Assembly: GCA_031772625.1 (NCBI GenBank)
Contig: CM062818.1
Location: 1,277,622,277-1,277,686,276, forward strand
DNA: 64,000 bases
Source: Pinus tabuliformis
Lineage: Eukaryota > Streptophyta > Pinopsida > Pinales > Pinaceae
Direction: 5' to 3'
The notes under the pieces are model-generated. The model did no database searches, was not told where the DNA came from, and saw only the letters and a list, made by a program, of their open reading frames with translations. The position numbers and the translations under genes are program-made. Numbering within the stretch: position 1 is the stretch's first letter; each line of letters begins with the position of its first letter. This document shows positions 55,903 to 64,000 of the stretch, in pieces.

Positions 55903-57738
55903 TTAATCTTTCAAACTGAACACTTCCTCAGCAATGCCTACCGAAATAGACAAGGGTGAATGACCTTTGTCAAACACGTAACTTTGACAAAAGAATCCTA
56001 TTCCAGAACAACCCCTCTTCCATCCACGGACGGGGTACGGACTAGTCATATTCTCCCGCGGAAATTCTATCTTATACCCAAGGTTTTCTCTGCCCGAAGC
56101 AGACCAGGATGCATGCCCCCTGGGTTCCAGTCCCATCTTTCCGAATCACTCGCACTCATCGAGAAGAAGGACTGGGGGTGGAGACATTTCTTGATTGAAT
56201 AGACCATTCAGGGTTGGTATGTGACTATTTGCGATGCGTGATCCCGGAAATGAAAGTTGGTCTACGAGCTTGACCATTCTTCCTTCGTGTGGAAAACACA
56301 TTACTCTAAAGAGTGAGGAGACTATTGCTCCCATGCAATATATATAGTCTCGTCCAAGGAGTAGGTTATAATCCAAGGGTCCTTGGACGACCATCACGTT
56401 CATTTGAACGACCTTCCCTTTCAATGTAATAGGCACATTGGGGAGGATTCCTAATGGTCGACTGGTTCCTTTATCGAAACCCGAGAGATTTCTTATCTCA
56501 GGAAAAAGCGCCGGGGAACCCAATGCTTTCCAAGCAACAGAGGAAAGGATACTCACAGACGCCCCTTCATCAATGATAGTGCCAACCATTACCATTTTGT
56601 AAATTTGGACCATGATTCTGAATGGTATACTGGCTGGCAACCGGGGTCTGCCTAGTTGGTTCCAATCAAAGGACACAACCAGGTTGCTTGGTGGTGGGAC
56701 CGAATACACGGCCGGATATGACCCTGACGATGTTCCTTCCTGCGATAAAGGAATGGGCGCATTGCCCTGATGCTCGTCAGAGTCTGTGTTGATGAAAAGA
56801 ATCTGGATGGTGTCATCCTTATTCTCTTCAGTGAGGGTGTCATTTGAAGATGAATCTTCAGTGACAGTGTCATTTGAAGATGAAACTTCTGAAGGGAGAA
56901 CCGGGTCAACTGCCGTATCGACCTTTGGACTTTCGTCTGGTCTGGATTTAGTAGGTTCATTTTCAATGACTGACGCTTCTGCTGACCACTTGAGCGGGCC
57001 AGCTGTATTCTCAACCAACGAAGGACTTGGCATGAGTTTTTTGTATCCAGGAGGAAGTCTCAACGGTGAAACCGGACGATCTTCCAAAACTCTCTTCGCT
57101 TCGTCTAAGAAGGGACAACGGTGGATGGCGTGATCGCCTTCACACAGTCTGCAGGGGGATCTTGCTCCCCCTCTTTGTCTTGAACCTTCACTTTCGCTGG
57201 TTGACGGTAAGCATTCAACATGGCTATCAGAGGTTGATGCTCCCGAATTGTGCAAACGAGGGGACCAGTCCCTTAGTATCCGGGGAATACAGGGACAATC
57301 TCTATGGAAGTGGTCTCCTCTACATATGACACATGGAAATTTAGGCCCGGCCTGTGCTGTGTGTCGATTTTGGTCAGATGTCTTTTGCTTGCCCCCAGTC
57401 GCCTTAGGCTCCTTCTTCTTCTTCTCTCTCTTCTTCTTCTCCTTCTTCTCCATGGGAGCTTGGCTTTTGCCGGCTCTACCTTGCGAAGATGAAGGATTGG
57501 AGGAAGAGTTATAGGAAGTAGAAGGCTGGTGGGCAGCTCTAGACTGATCTAACTATTGACTCGACTGTTCAGGAACCATGGTGTTCTGAACTACATTGGT
57601 TGAGAATAGCCAAATTGGCAGGCCAATTGTCAGTCCTGGAAGCGACAATGTGGCCATGTGGGGCGCACCAACTTCACCCCAAGAGGAGAAAGGACTAGGA
57701 TTTCCATCATGGGGAATTCCTTGGTTGGGGCATTCCAT
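55903..57738 (-). pseudogene. Zinc-knuckle and aspartic protease polyprotein
   Basis: One frame from ATG 57738 (MECPNQGIPHDGN) to 55903, 611 codons, with a TAG (57553-57555, SSQ*LDQS) and a TGA (56146-56148, DECE*FGKMG). A Lys-rich stretch (MEKKEKKKREKKKKEPK) precedes two knuckles, CVICRGDHFHRDC and CRLCEGDHAIHRC. A Ser/Thr/Asp-rich linker follows, with a doubled SSSNDT motif, then the protease: MVGTIIDEGASVSILSSVAW and DYNLLLGRDYIYCMGAIVSS. The triad position reads D-E-G. The capsid domain, RT and integrase are absent. The stops fit lost Gln (CAG) and Arg (CGA) codons. Confidence 0.8.
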
Positions 57739-57834
57739 GTTCTCAACCTACAGATCAATGCAGGAATAGGAGGTGATTATGTTCCGTTTAAAATAAATTT
57801 TATAATGACGATTTAGACACAACTTGATTTTTCA

Positions 57835-57965
57835 CTTTTTAAGAGTCGAGAAAAAGCTAAAGATGACTCTAGTCTCCTTCGATGTTTTAACGAGCCCGAA
57901 GTGACAAATGCTCGGATGGACTTTTTCAGTTATAGAGTTTGAAAAAGGCCAAAAGAAACTACTCT
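57835..57965. repeat. Three interleaved-arm modules upstream of the gag-protease frame
   Basis: CTTTTT 57835, AGAGTC 57842, AAAAAG 57851, GACTCT 57865; CTTCG 57877, CGAGC 57891, CGAAG 57897, GCTCG 57910; CTTTTTCA 57921, AGAGT 57934, TGAAAAAG 57940, ACTCT 57961. The order A-B-A'-B' and the arm vocabulary match the array at 54814-55245. Confidence 0.7.
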
Positions 57966-58059
57966 GGAGTTCTAGGCAGAGGGTGTGCCAAACTTTTCGC
58001 AAAACCACAGAATACGTTTTACGATACGGGTGGTCGATCTTCGTGAATGCTGTGTTCAC

Positions 58060-58256
58060 TGCATTGCGATCAGTAGGGCGGCCGACACGGCTTCCTATGG
58101 ATAAAGGCTTTGTTACTATAAGGGTCTCCCAATATATACGCGACGGTACGTGGGAGCACAAGTCCGTATTGATACTTATCGCTTCACCATGGAGGAATCA
58201 CCCAACCACTCAACGCTAAGATATCACGTTTAACGACGCCGAAACATGTCTCTAGC
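58060..58256 (-). repeat. Leader block shared with 37830-38095
   Basis: CGGCCGACACGG, CCTATGG, CCAATATA, GGTAC, AGTCCGT, CTCAACG and GACGCCGAAACATGTCTC appear in the same order as in the chromovirus leader. Confidence 0.55.
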
Positions 58257-58950
58257 TTAGACCTCTATGTGTTTGCGTTATGTTTCAATGCGTTGTTATG
58301 TAAATTCAATTTATTTTAAGTTTGATCTTGTTTAGCAGTTTGCCTTTATGGATCACCACGAGATGTATGGTACAACTCCTAAATGCAGTCTAAGATGATA
58401 AGCAAGCTTTTCAATCTTTCAACTTTGAAAATCTTAACTACTGAGGGAAAAGAAAGACATCATCTTTTCACACAGATCATAGAGCACACACTAATGCACT
58501 TTTTCCTAAATCAACATGCAAGCTATCAAAATGCTCATGCACAATGCAGGTATTTCTTTTCTCTTTCTTAATGTTGATGTATTACAAAAAGAAAGCTGTT
58601 GTATAACTTTGAATTCAATTTCAAGTGAAAGAAAACAAGCTTTTGTCCAAAATCAAAAGACACCTTAAGATTTACTTGTTTCAACACTAGAAATGCATAA
58701 ATTCAAACCATATGACGAAAGCAAAAGCTCAATCAGCTATGAACAACAAACAAACTAACTCTTAAGATCAGAACGACACTTATCACAGGTCTAGATCTAA
58801 GAGGTCACAGCAAGACTAGTTCACTTTCGTTATGGGAAACTGCAAATGATATAAGAAATACACAAAGAACAAACACAGTTTCTTTATACAACCGAGGCAG
58901 AATAGTGGCAAAGAAAAGTGGTTTCAGATAGGTACATTGACTGATAACAG

Positions 58951-60429
58951 TGTTGGCATTATGATTCAAGTGTTGTCCTTGATGGCAACTCACTCAGAGG
59001 TTGGTACAGGTGCTCAGAGGTTGGTACAGGTGATGGCAACTTAATCAGAAGACAGATCTTAGTACAGCATGCCAAGGAAGTTCATATACGCAGGTTCGTT
59101 AAGCCCAAGTCGCGTGTACACGCTAGTTGGATTCAGAAAAAGCGCGTGTATGTGGAAAAGTACCTTTGGTCCATGGTGGTTAGTCCTTGGAAGTTGTGCC
59201 TATGATTTCGGACCATTGTGTCTCGACGGGCGTGTCGATCCCTAGTTTTAAAGTTGATGGTATTGTGTTACTATGGTTTTGGCTCTTGGTATTGAGCAAG
59301 GCCTAAGGCTATATAAGGAGAAGAAGATCATTAGGCAAAATCATCTTTCGACAAGGCTTGAATATCTAAGAGAGAAAGAGATCTGATATGCAGGTTCTGG
59401 GTTGCTTGATCTAAGCCAAGGAGAGATCACATCGGTTGATGGAAGACTAGATCTAAGGATAGATCGGGATCTAATGGTTTGAAATGCACTATCATGATAT
59501 GGTTGATTATGCGTATTTCTAGATCTGCATATTGTTGCAATGTTATGTTCTGAGTCTAACTGATGTCTGGTACAGCTGCAAATTGAGAAAGTTTATTTTT
59601 AGATCTGTACGCAGGTTGGCTTCGGTAAAAGCGCGTGTATACGCGGGTTTTGCTCATTGAAGTAGCGTATATCTTTTGAAGCTTGATTTTGGGTTTACAG
59701 TAGGGGTCTGACTGTTATTGCAGAGTTCTGTAGTCTGCTCTGTGTTCTGGTAACTGGTGATTGACAGGGTTCAGTGGTTCAGTGATTCAAAGTTTGGTTG
59801 TTTTATGCTTCAATGATCTGTTGTGAAAATTGAATGAATTGGGGTCCACAGATTGTAATGTTGTGCTTCAGGAATATCCAGTCTGAAAATGTATGAAAGG
59901 TGGTACCTGAAGGAAAGAAGATTGTAGGTCAGCACCTACGTACTAGTATCTTGGCTAGTACAAGAGCAAAGGGGGTTGGAGCTCCCTTCCAAGGAAGTTT
60001 GGAGAACGAGAGAAGGTTGTAGCCTTCTGCAGGTTGTAGCCTGCGTACTGGTATAAGGCTGCACCAGTACAAAAGATTGTAAACTGAAGTTTCATATTAA
60101 AGAAAGATAGAGACAACTTGCAGCAGGTGGTTTTCACCCACATTGGGTTTCCACCTTACATCTTGGTGTTCATGTGTGTGGCTTTTGATATGTTCTGTTA
60201 TACTGCACCTGTTTACTATTAATGTGGTGAATAATGTCCTAATGAACTTAACTGAAGAATAAGCTAACTAAATTATGAGTTTTCTTCTTATACGCTGTTT
60301 TATTTAGTCACAGTAGCGTGTACACGCTGGTTCACCTAACTGAAGTAGCGTATATGTTTCTGAGCATTGAAAAAGTTTGATTGATCTGATAATACTGATT
60401 CACCCCCCCTCTCAGTATTATTTCCAACA
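58951..60429 (+). repeat. 5' LTR of the Copia element
   Basis: It starts TGTTGGCATT and ends TTATTTCCAACA (TGTTGG...CCAACA ends). GCGTGTACACGC-type palindromes occur at 59112, 59633 (variant GCGTGTATACGC) and 60316; the last two are followed by TGAAGTAGCGTATAT-like words. Confidence 0.85.
59310..59317 (+). promoter_or_regulatory. Putative TATA box of the Copia LTR
   Basis: TATATAAG within GGCTATATAAGGAG, about 360 bases into the LTR, a usual place for the Copia promoter. Confidence 0.6.
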
Positions 60430-60431
60430 AT

Positions 60432-60443
60432 TGGTATCAGAGC
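60432..60443 (+). other. Primer binding site, initiator tRNA-Met
   Basis: TGGTATCAGAGC lies two bases after the LTR end, the canonical plant Copia primer site. Confidence 0.95.
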
Positions 60444-60488
60444 AGGTCCTTCAGAGAAGCTTGATCGCTTGAAGGTAGATCATTCATC

Positions 60489-62270
60489 ATGAGCAACTAC
60501 GAGAAAGAAGCATCAATCAGGCCACCGATTTTTGATGGGACAAATTTCAATTATTGGAAGGTAAGAGTTACTGCATATCTTCAATCTCTTGGTACAGAAG
60601 TTTGGAACATTGTAGAAACAGGCTATGCTTTTCCTTCAGCTACTCCTACAGATCCAGCTGAGAAAAAGCAGTATGAAACAAATGCAAAAGCAGTCAGTAC
60701 TCTATTAGGAAGTATATCCCAAACAGAATTCATGAAGGTCATGCACTTCAAATCAGCAAAAGAGATATGGGACAAAATGATCACTAGCTATGAAGGAGAT
60801 GAACAGGTAAAGCAAGCTAAACTTCAAACTCTCAGGATTCAATATGAGACTCTCAAGATGTATAATGATGAAAGTGTGGCTAATTATTTTCTTCGGGTAG
60901 ATGAGATTGTTAATTGTATGAAAAATTTGGGTGAAGAAATAAAAGAGACTATAGTAGTTCAAAAGATTCTAAGATCATTATCCCCCAAGTTTGAATCTAA
61001 AGTATCTGCAATAGAAGAAAAAGAAAATCTCCATGTTCTCACTATGTCTCAGCTACATGGAATTCTAACTGCTTATGAAATGAGAAAGGGAGGTCCATCT
61101 GACAGAAGGGAAGCTGCTTTTAAGGCATCAGGAAAAGAAGATTACTATGAAGCAAGCCATGTTCCAGAAGAAGAGGAAGAAGAATCAAATTTTGTCAGAA
61201 ATCTTCAAAGGGGTTCTGGAAGGTTCAGAGGTAAGCTACCTTTCAAATGCTTTGCTTGTGGAAGAGTAGGTCATTATGCTGCAAAATGTCCTTATAAGGA
61301 TAAAGGAAAAGAACCTGCTAGATGGAACAAGAAACAAAGTGCAAATAAGAAAAGCTACTACACCCATGAAGATAGTGATGGCTTATCAAACAGTGATGAA
61401 GATGAACAAGGTAATAAATATAAGCTGTTAATGGCATTTGAAGATGATGATTATGAGGATGCTGTAGATGTGGATAATCTCTATAATGAAATTACTAGAC
61501 TCAAGAGATGCATAGAAGAAAAGAGTGTGATCATTGATACTTTGCAATTTCAAATTGATGAAAAGGAAAAACATCTTGAAAAACTAGAAGGTGAAATTGT
61601 TGGTCTCAGAAAAGAAATTGAGAAAACAAAAGCTATTAATCTTAAGTTTGTCAAAGGATCTGAAACTTTGGATGAGATTATCAATGTGCAGCGGTCTCCT
61701 CTAAACAAGACAGGTTTGGGCTATAATGGAGAAACCTCTCAAGCATCCACCTCAAAAAGTTATCTTGATGCAGCAAGAAGAAATGAGCAGAAGAACAATG
61801 AAGATAATCAGGTAAAGCAGGGACGAATTACAAACAGAAACTATCAGGGACAATCCTTCTTAAGGGTGAACAAAAGCTACAACCAACCACAGGTAAAATC
61901 TTCTCAGTTTGGCTCAAGAATAGATGAAAATAGAAATTACAATCAGTTGGCTGGTAGATTCAATAACCGCAGAAGCTTCTTCAATGGACAATGCTTTTCT
62001 TGCCATAACTTTGGTCACAAAGCAGCTCAATGTGTTGCATATAAAACAATCATGACTAGGGAAGCTCAAAAACAAAGAAGTATGACAGGGATTACAAAGA
62101 AGACCTATAAAAACTTTTCGGTTCTTGAAAATGAAGTTGAATGTTCTATTTGCAATAATTTTGGTCATAAAGACTCTGAATGCAGGAGCAGGTTTCAGGA
62201 GAAAAAGGAACAAGCCACGAGCACCAAAAAATGGAGAATAAAGGAACCTCAGACAGAAAGATGTGGATAG
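60489..62270 (+). CDS. Copia Gag
   Basis: 593 codons from ATG 60489. The N-terminus has RPPIFDGTNFNYWKVRVTAY and MHFKSAKEIWDKMITSYEGD, the Copia gag (UBN2/DUF4219) pattern, and YFLRVDEIVNCMKNLGEEI. Three CCHC knuckles are seen: CFACGRVGHYAAKC near residue 254, CFSCHNFGHKAAQC near 501 and CSICNNFGHKDSEC near 552. An acidic linker and a coiled-coil-like stretch (KEKHLEKLEGEIVGLRKEIE) lie between the first and second. No internal stop. The frame closes with a TAG at 62268-62270, inside the start of pol, which is in the -1 frame. Confidence 0.92.
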   Translation: MSNYEKEASIRPPIFDGTNFNYWKVRVTAYLQSLGTEVWNIVETGYAFPSATPTDPAEKKQYETNAKAVSTLLGSISQTEFMKVMHFKSAKEIWDKMITSYEGDEQVKQAKLQTLRIQYETLKMYNDESVANYFLRVDEIVNCMKNLGEEIKETIVVQKILRSLSPKFESKVSAIEEKENLHVLTMSQLHGILTAYEMRKGGPSDRREAAFKASGKEDYYEASHVPEEEEEESNFVRNLQRGSGRFRGKLPFKCFACGRVGHYAAKCPYKDKGKEPARWNKKQSANKKSYYTHEDSDGLSNSDEDEQGNKYKLLMAFEDDDYEDAVDVDNLYNEITRLKRCIEEKSVIIDTLQFQIDEKEKHLEKLEGEIVGLRKEIEKTKAINLKFVKGSETLDEIINVQRSPLNKTGLGYNGETSQASTSKSYLDAARRNEQKNNEDNQVKQGRITNRNYQGQSFLRVNKSYNQPQVKSSQFGSRIDENRNYNQLAGRFNNRRSFFNGQCFSCHNFGHKAAQCVAYKTIMTREAQKQRSMTGITKKTYKNFSVLENEVECSICNNFGHKDSECRSRFQEKKEQATSTKKWRIKEPQTERCG

Positions 62271-64000
62271 CTTTTTATGCAGAAGGACAGGAAAATCTAT
62301 GGTACATTGACAGTGGATGTTCGAAACATATGACAGGTGATAAAGAAAAACTTGAATCTTATTCTACTTTAGAAAAGGGAAAGAAAGTTTCTTTTGGAAA
62401 TGATACTCCTGCAACTATAAAAGGAAAAGGTATTGCTCCTTTGAAAGAAAAGGTCAAGGCTGGAAATGTTTTGTATGTTGATGGATTGAAGCATAATCTA
62501 CTAAGTGTCAGCCAGATGTGTGATCAAAAAACCGAGGTTATTTTCAGATCGAATGGATGTCTTGTTCGTGATCTTGATACAGGTAAAACAGTTCTCAAAG
62601 GCAAAAGAACTCCAAATAATCTGTACATATTTGAAGAAGGACAACAACAATGCTATCTTAGCAAGGATGAAGAGCACTGGTTATGGCATCGAAGGTTGGG
62701 ACATCTAAGCTTCTCACAAATAAGGAAAGCATGCAAATATCAGGCAGTTCGCGATCTTCCAGATATCAAAATTCCAGACAACACCATATGCAAATCTTGT
62801 CAGTTTGGAAAGCAAACCAGAACTAACTTTCCAGAGAAGGAAGGATCAGCTAGCTTGCCTCTTGAGCTAGTCCATACAGATGTATGTGGTCCATTTAGGA
62901 AAAGGACACCTCGAGGAGAAGAATATCTGATATTATTCATTGATGATTTCTCAAGGTTTGTTTGGTTAGGGCTTATGAAGCACAAAGATGAAGCATTCGA
63001 AAAATTCAAATCCTTCAAAGCATTGGCTGAAAATGAATCAGGACACAAAATTAAGTGCCTCAGATCTGACAGAGGTGGGGAGTTCACATCAAATGAATTT
63101 TTCGATTTCTGCGATGAACATGGGATAAGAAGAGAATTCTCTACAGCTAGAACTCCTCAGCAAAATGGGGTTGTGGAAAGAATGAACAGAACTATCCAAC
63201 AAATGGCTCGTGCTATGCTCGATGAATCAGGTACTCCTGCAACCTTCTGGGGTGAAGCTGCACATGCTGCTGTTATTATTCTTAACAAAACAAATGTCCG
63301 AGTAAACAGCACTCAAACACCTCATGAGCTTTGGAGTGGTAAAACTCCTTCCGTGAAGCATTTCAAAATCTTTGGGAGCAAATGTTATATTAAGAATACT
63401 GATGAGCAACTTGGCAAACTTGAACCTAGAGCAGATGAGGGCATTCTTCTTGGTTATTCTCCACATAGCAAAGCATACAAGTGCTACAATAAAAGACTTG
63501 GCAGAATTGTTGACAGTATTGATATAGTGGTTGATGAGAAGGGATATATTCCTAGGCAAGTTCATCATGAAGACATTGAAGAAGATGAAGGTTACTCTCA
63601 AAGGCGAAATGATGAAGAAGAAGAACCTCAAGAAGAAGAAGAATCTCAAGAAGAACCAGAGGAGCAGACAAGAATAGAAGAGAAGACTCCATCCAGATAT
63701 GTCCAAAAGAATCATCCAGAAACTCAGATTGTGGGGCAGAAAGAAGCAGGAGTACAAACAAGAAGGACACTTGCAGAAGCTTCAAGCTACTTGGCACTAC
63801 TCTCCTCCACTGAACCACAAAATGTGAAAGAGGCATGCAAAGATGAATGTTGGGTCAAAGCAATGGATGAAGAACTTGAGCAAATCGAAAAGAACAACAC
63901 TTGGGAATTAGTTCCTAGACCAAAAGATAAGAATGTAATAGGAACAAAATGGGTCTTCAAGAATAAATTAAATGAAAATGGAGAAGTAATTAGAAACAAG
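62261..64000 (+). CDS. Copia Pol: protease, integrase, start of RT (partial)
   Basis: About 580 codons without a stop to the window edge, in the -1 frame relative to gag; the frame is already open upstream of the ATG at 62261. Protease: WYIDSGCSKHMTGD with D-S-G. GAG-pre-integrase zinc finger: HWLWHRRLGHLSF ... CKSCQFGKQT. Integrase: HTDVCGPF, KCLRSDRGGEFTSNEF and TPQQNGVVERMNRTI (D, D, E). A long Glu-rich stretch (near 63560-63680) precedes RT: DECWVKAMDEELEQIEKNNT and GTKWVFKNKLNENG. Expected length of the full Pol is roughly twice what is visible. Confidence 0.93.
   Translation, partial: MWIAFYAEGQENLWYIDSGCSKHMTGDKEKLESYSTLEKGKKVSFGNDTPATIKGKGIAPLKEKVKAGNVLYVDGLKHNLLSVSQMCDQKTEVIFRSNGCLVRDLDTGKTVLKGKRTPNNLYIFEEGQQQCYLSKDEEHWLWHRRLGHLSFSQIRKACKYQAVRDLPDIKIPDNTICKSCQFGKQTRTNFPEKEGSASLPLELVHTDVCGPFRKRTPRGEEYLILFIDDFSRFVWLGLMKHKDEAFEKFKSFKALAENESGHKIKCLRSDRGGEFTSNEFFDFCDEHGIRREFSTARTPQQNGVVERMNRTIQQMARAMLDESGTPATFWGEAAHAAVIILNKTNVRVNSTQTPHELWSGKTPSVKHFKIFGSKCYIKNTDEQLGKLEPRADEGILLGYSPHSKAYKCYNKRLGRIVDSIDIVVDEKGYIPRQVHHEDIEEDEGYSQRRNDEEEEPQEEEESQEEPEEQTRIEEKTPSRYVQKNHPETQIVGQKEAGVQTRRTLAEASSYLALLSSTEPQNVKEACKDECWVKAMDEELEQIEKNNTWELVPRPKDKNVIGTKWVFKNKLNENGEVIRNK

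Larger units (their letters stand above)
52599..58950 (-). mobile_element. Non-autonomous LTR element with only zinc knuckles and protease, partial
   Basis: A 3' LTR (52599-53663) is followed on its inner side by GTTTCCCCCTAAAG, the complement of a purine tract. A single coding region (55903-57738, minus) encodes zinc knuckles and an aspartic protease. No RT or integrase is seen in more than 5 kb. The 5' LTR is not in view because the Copia element begins at 58951. The noncoding parts contain the interleaved-arm modules. Confidence 0.7.
57739..58950 (-). other. Leader of the gag-protease element
   Basis: No coding sequence supported. It holds three interleaved-arm modules (57835-57965) and the block shared with the chromovirus leader (58060-58256). 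From 58257 to 58950 I see nothing specific. No primer site was found; the 5' LTR is not visible. Confidence 0.5.
58951..64000 (+). mobile_element. Copia LTR retrotransposon, 3' part beyond window
   Basis: A 1479-bp 5' LTR, initiator tRNA-Met primer site, gag (60489-62270) and a long open pol frame to the window edge. The order protease, integrase, RT in pol is diagnostic of Ty1/Copia. Coding sequence is almost intact, unlike all other elements here, so it may be the youngest insertion. Its 3' LTR and target duplication cannot be checked. Confidence 0.93.

Overview
This 64 kb window looks like intergenic DNA from a large, repeat-rich vascular plant genome. I found no ordinary host gene, tRNA, rRNA or CRISPR array. 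The evidence for a plant is the element lineages: Ty3/Gypsy chromoviruses with a chromodomain, an Athila-like element, a Tat-like element with a second RNase H, a plant Copia element, and a fragment resembling the plant DUF4283 family. Very long LTRs and deep nesting would suit a gymnosperm, but that is a guess and the species cannot be read from the sequence.

Layout. (1) 1-11129, minus strand: an Athila-like Gypsy element whose 3' end lies beyond position 1. It has a 5' LTR (9414-about 11129), a tRNA-Asp-type primer site, a decayed gag-pol (3342-9210), a tandem array of palindromes (2590-3260) and an extra ORF (1-1039). It interrupts (2) a Tekay/Del-like chromovirus on the minus strand (about 11130-16479), which also carries a 601-bp solo LTR inside gag (13059-13659). 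(3) 16495-16809: DUF4283-like pseudogene. (4) 17968-29354, minus strand: a structurally complete 11.4-kb Tat-like Gypsy element with two 2147-bp LTRs and CCTCC target duplications. Its 1986-codon gag-pol frame is broken by five stop codons and no frameshift. (5) 29412-31498: LTR and leader of a second Tekay-family element on the plus strand. It is interrupted by (6) a complete 6.26-kb chromovirus (32334-38588, minus) and by (7) a plus-strand array LTR-internal-LTR-internal-LTR (38886-52598). In array (7) neither internal copy has a reverse transcriptase, and a 3215-bp solo-LTR-like insert splits the first LTR. (8) 52599-58950, minus strand: an element with only zinc knuckles and a protease. 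Its flanks carry repeated modules with interleaved complementary arms. It is interrupted by (9) a young-looking Copia element (58951-64000 and beyond, plus).

How the pieces relate. Most elements look dead or non-autonomous. Their stop codons are mostly what C-to-T or G-to-A changes at Gln, Trp and Arg codons would give. The two copies in array (7) show this directly, because one copy often keeps the sense codon where the other has the stop. The most unusual signals are noncoding: interleaved-arm modules at 54814-55245 and 57835-57965; the palindrome array at 2590-3260; a palindrome next to the TATA box in the LTRs of array (7); and two noncoding blocks shared between otherwise different elements (1720-2060 with 20405-20760, and 37830-38095 with 58060-58256).
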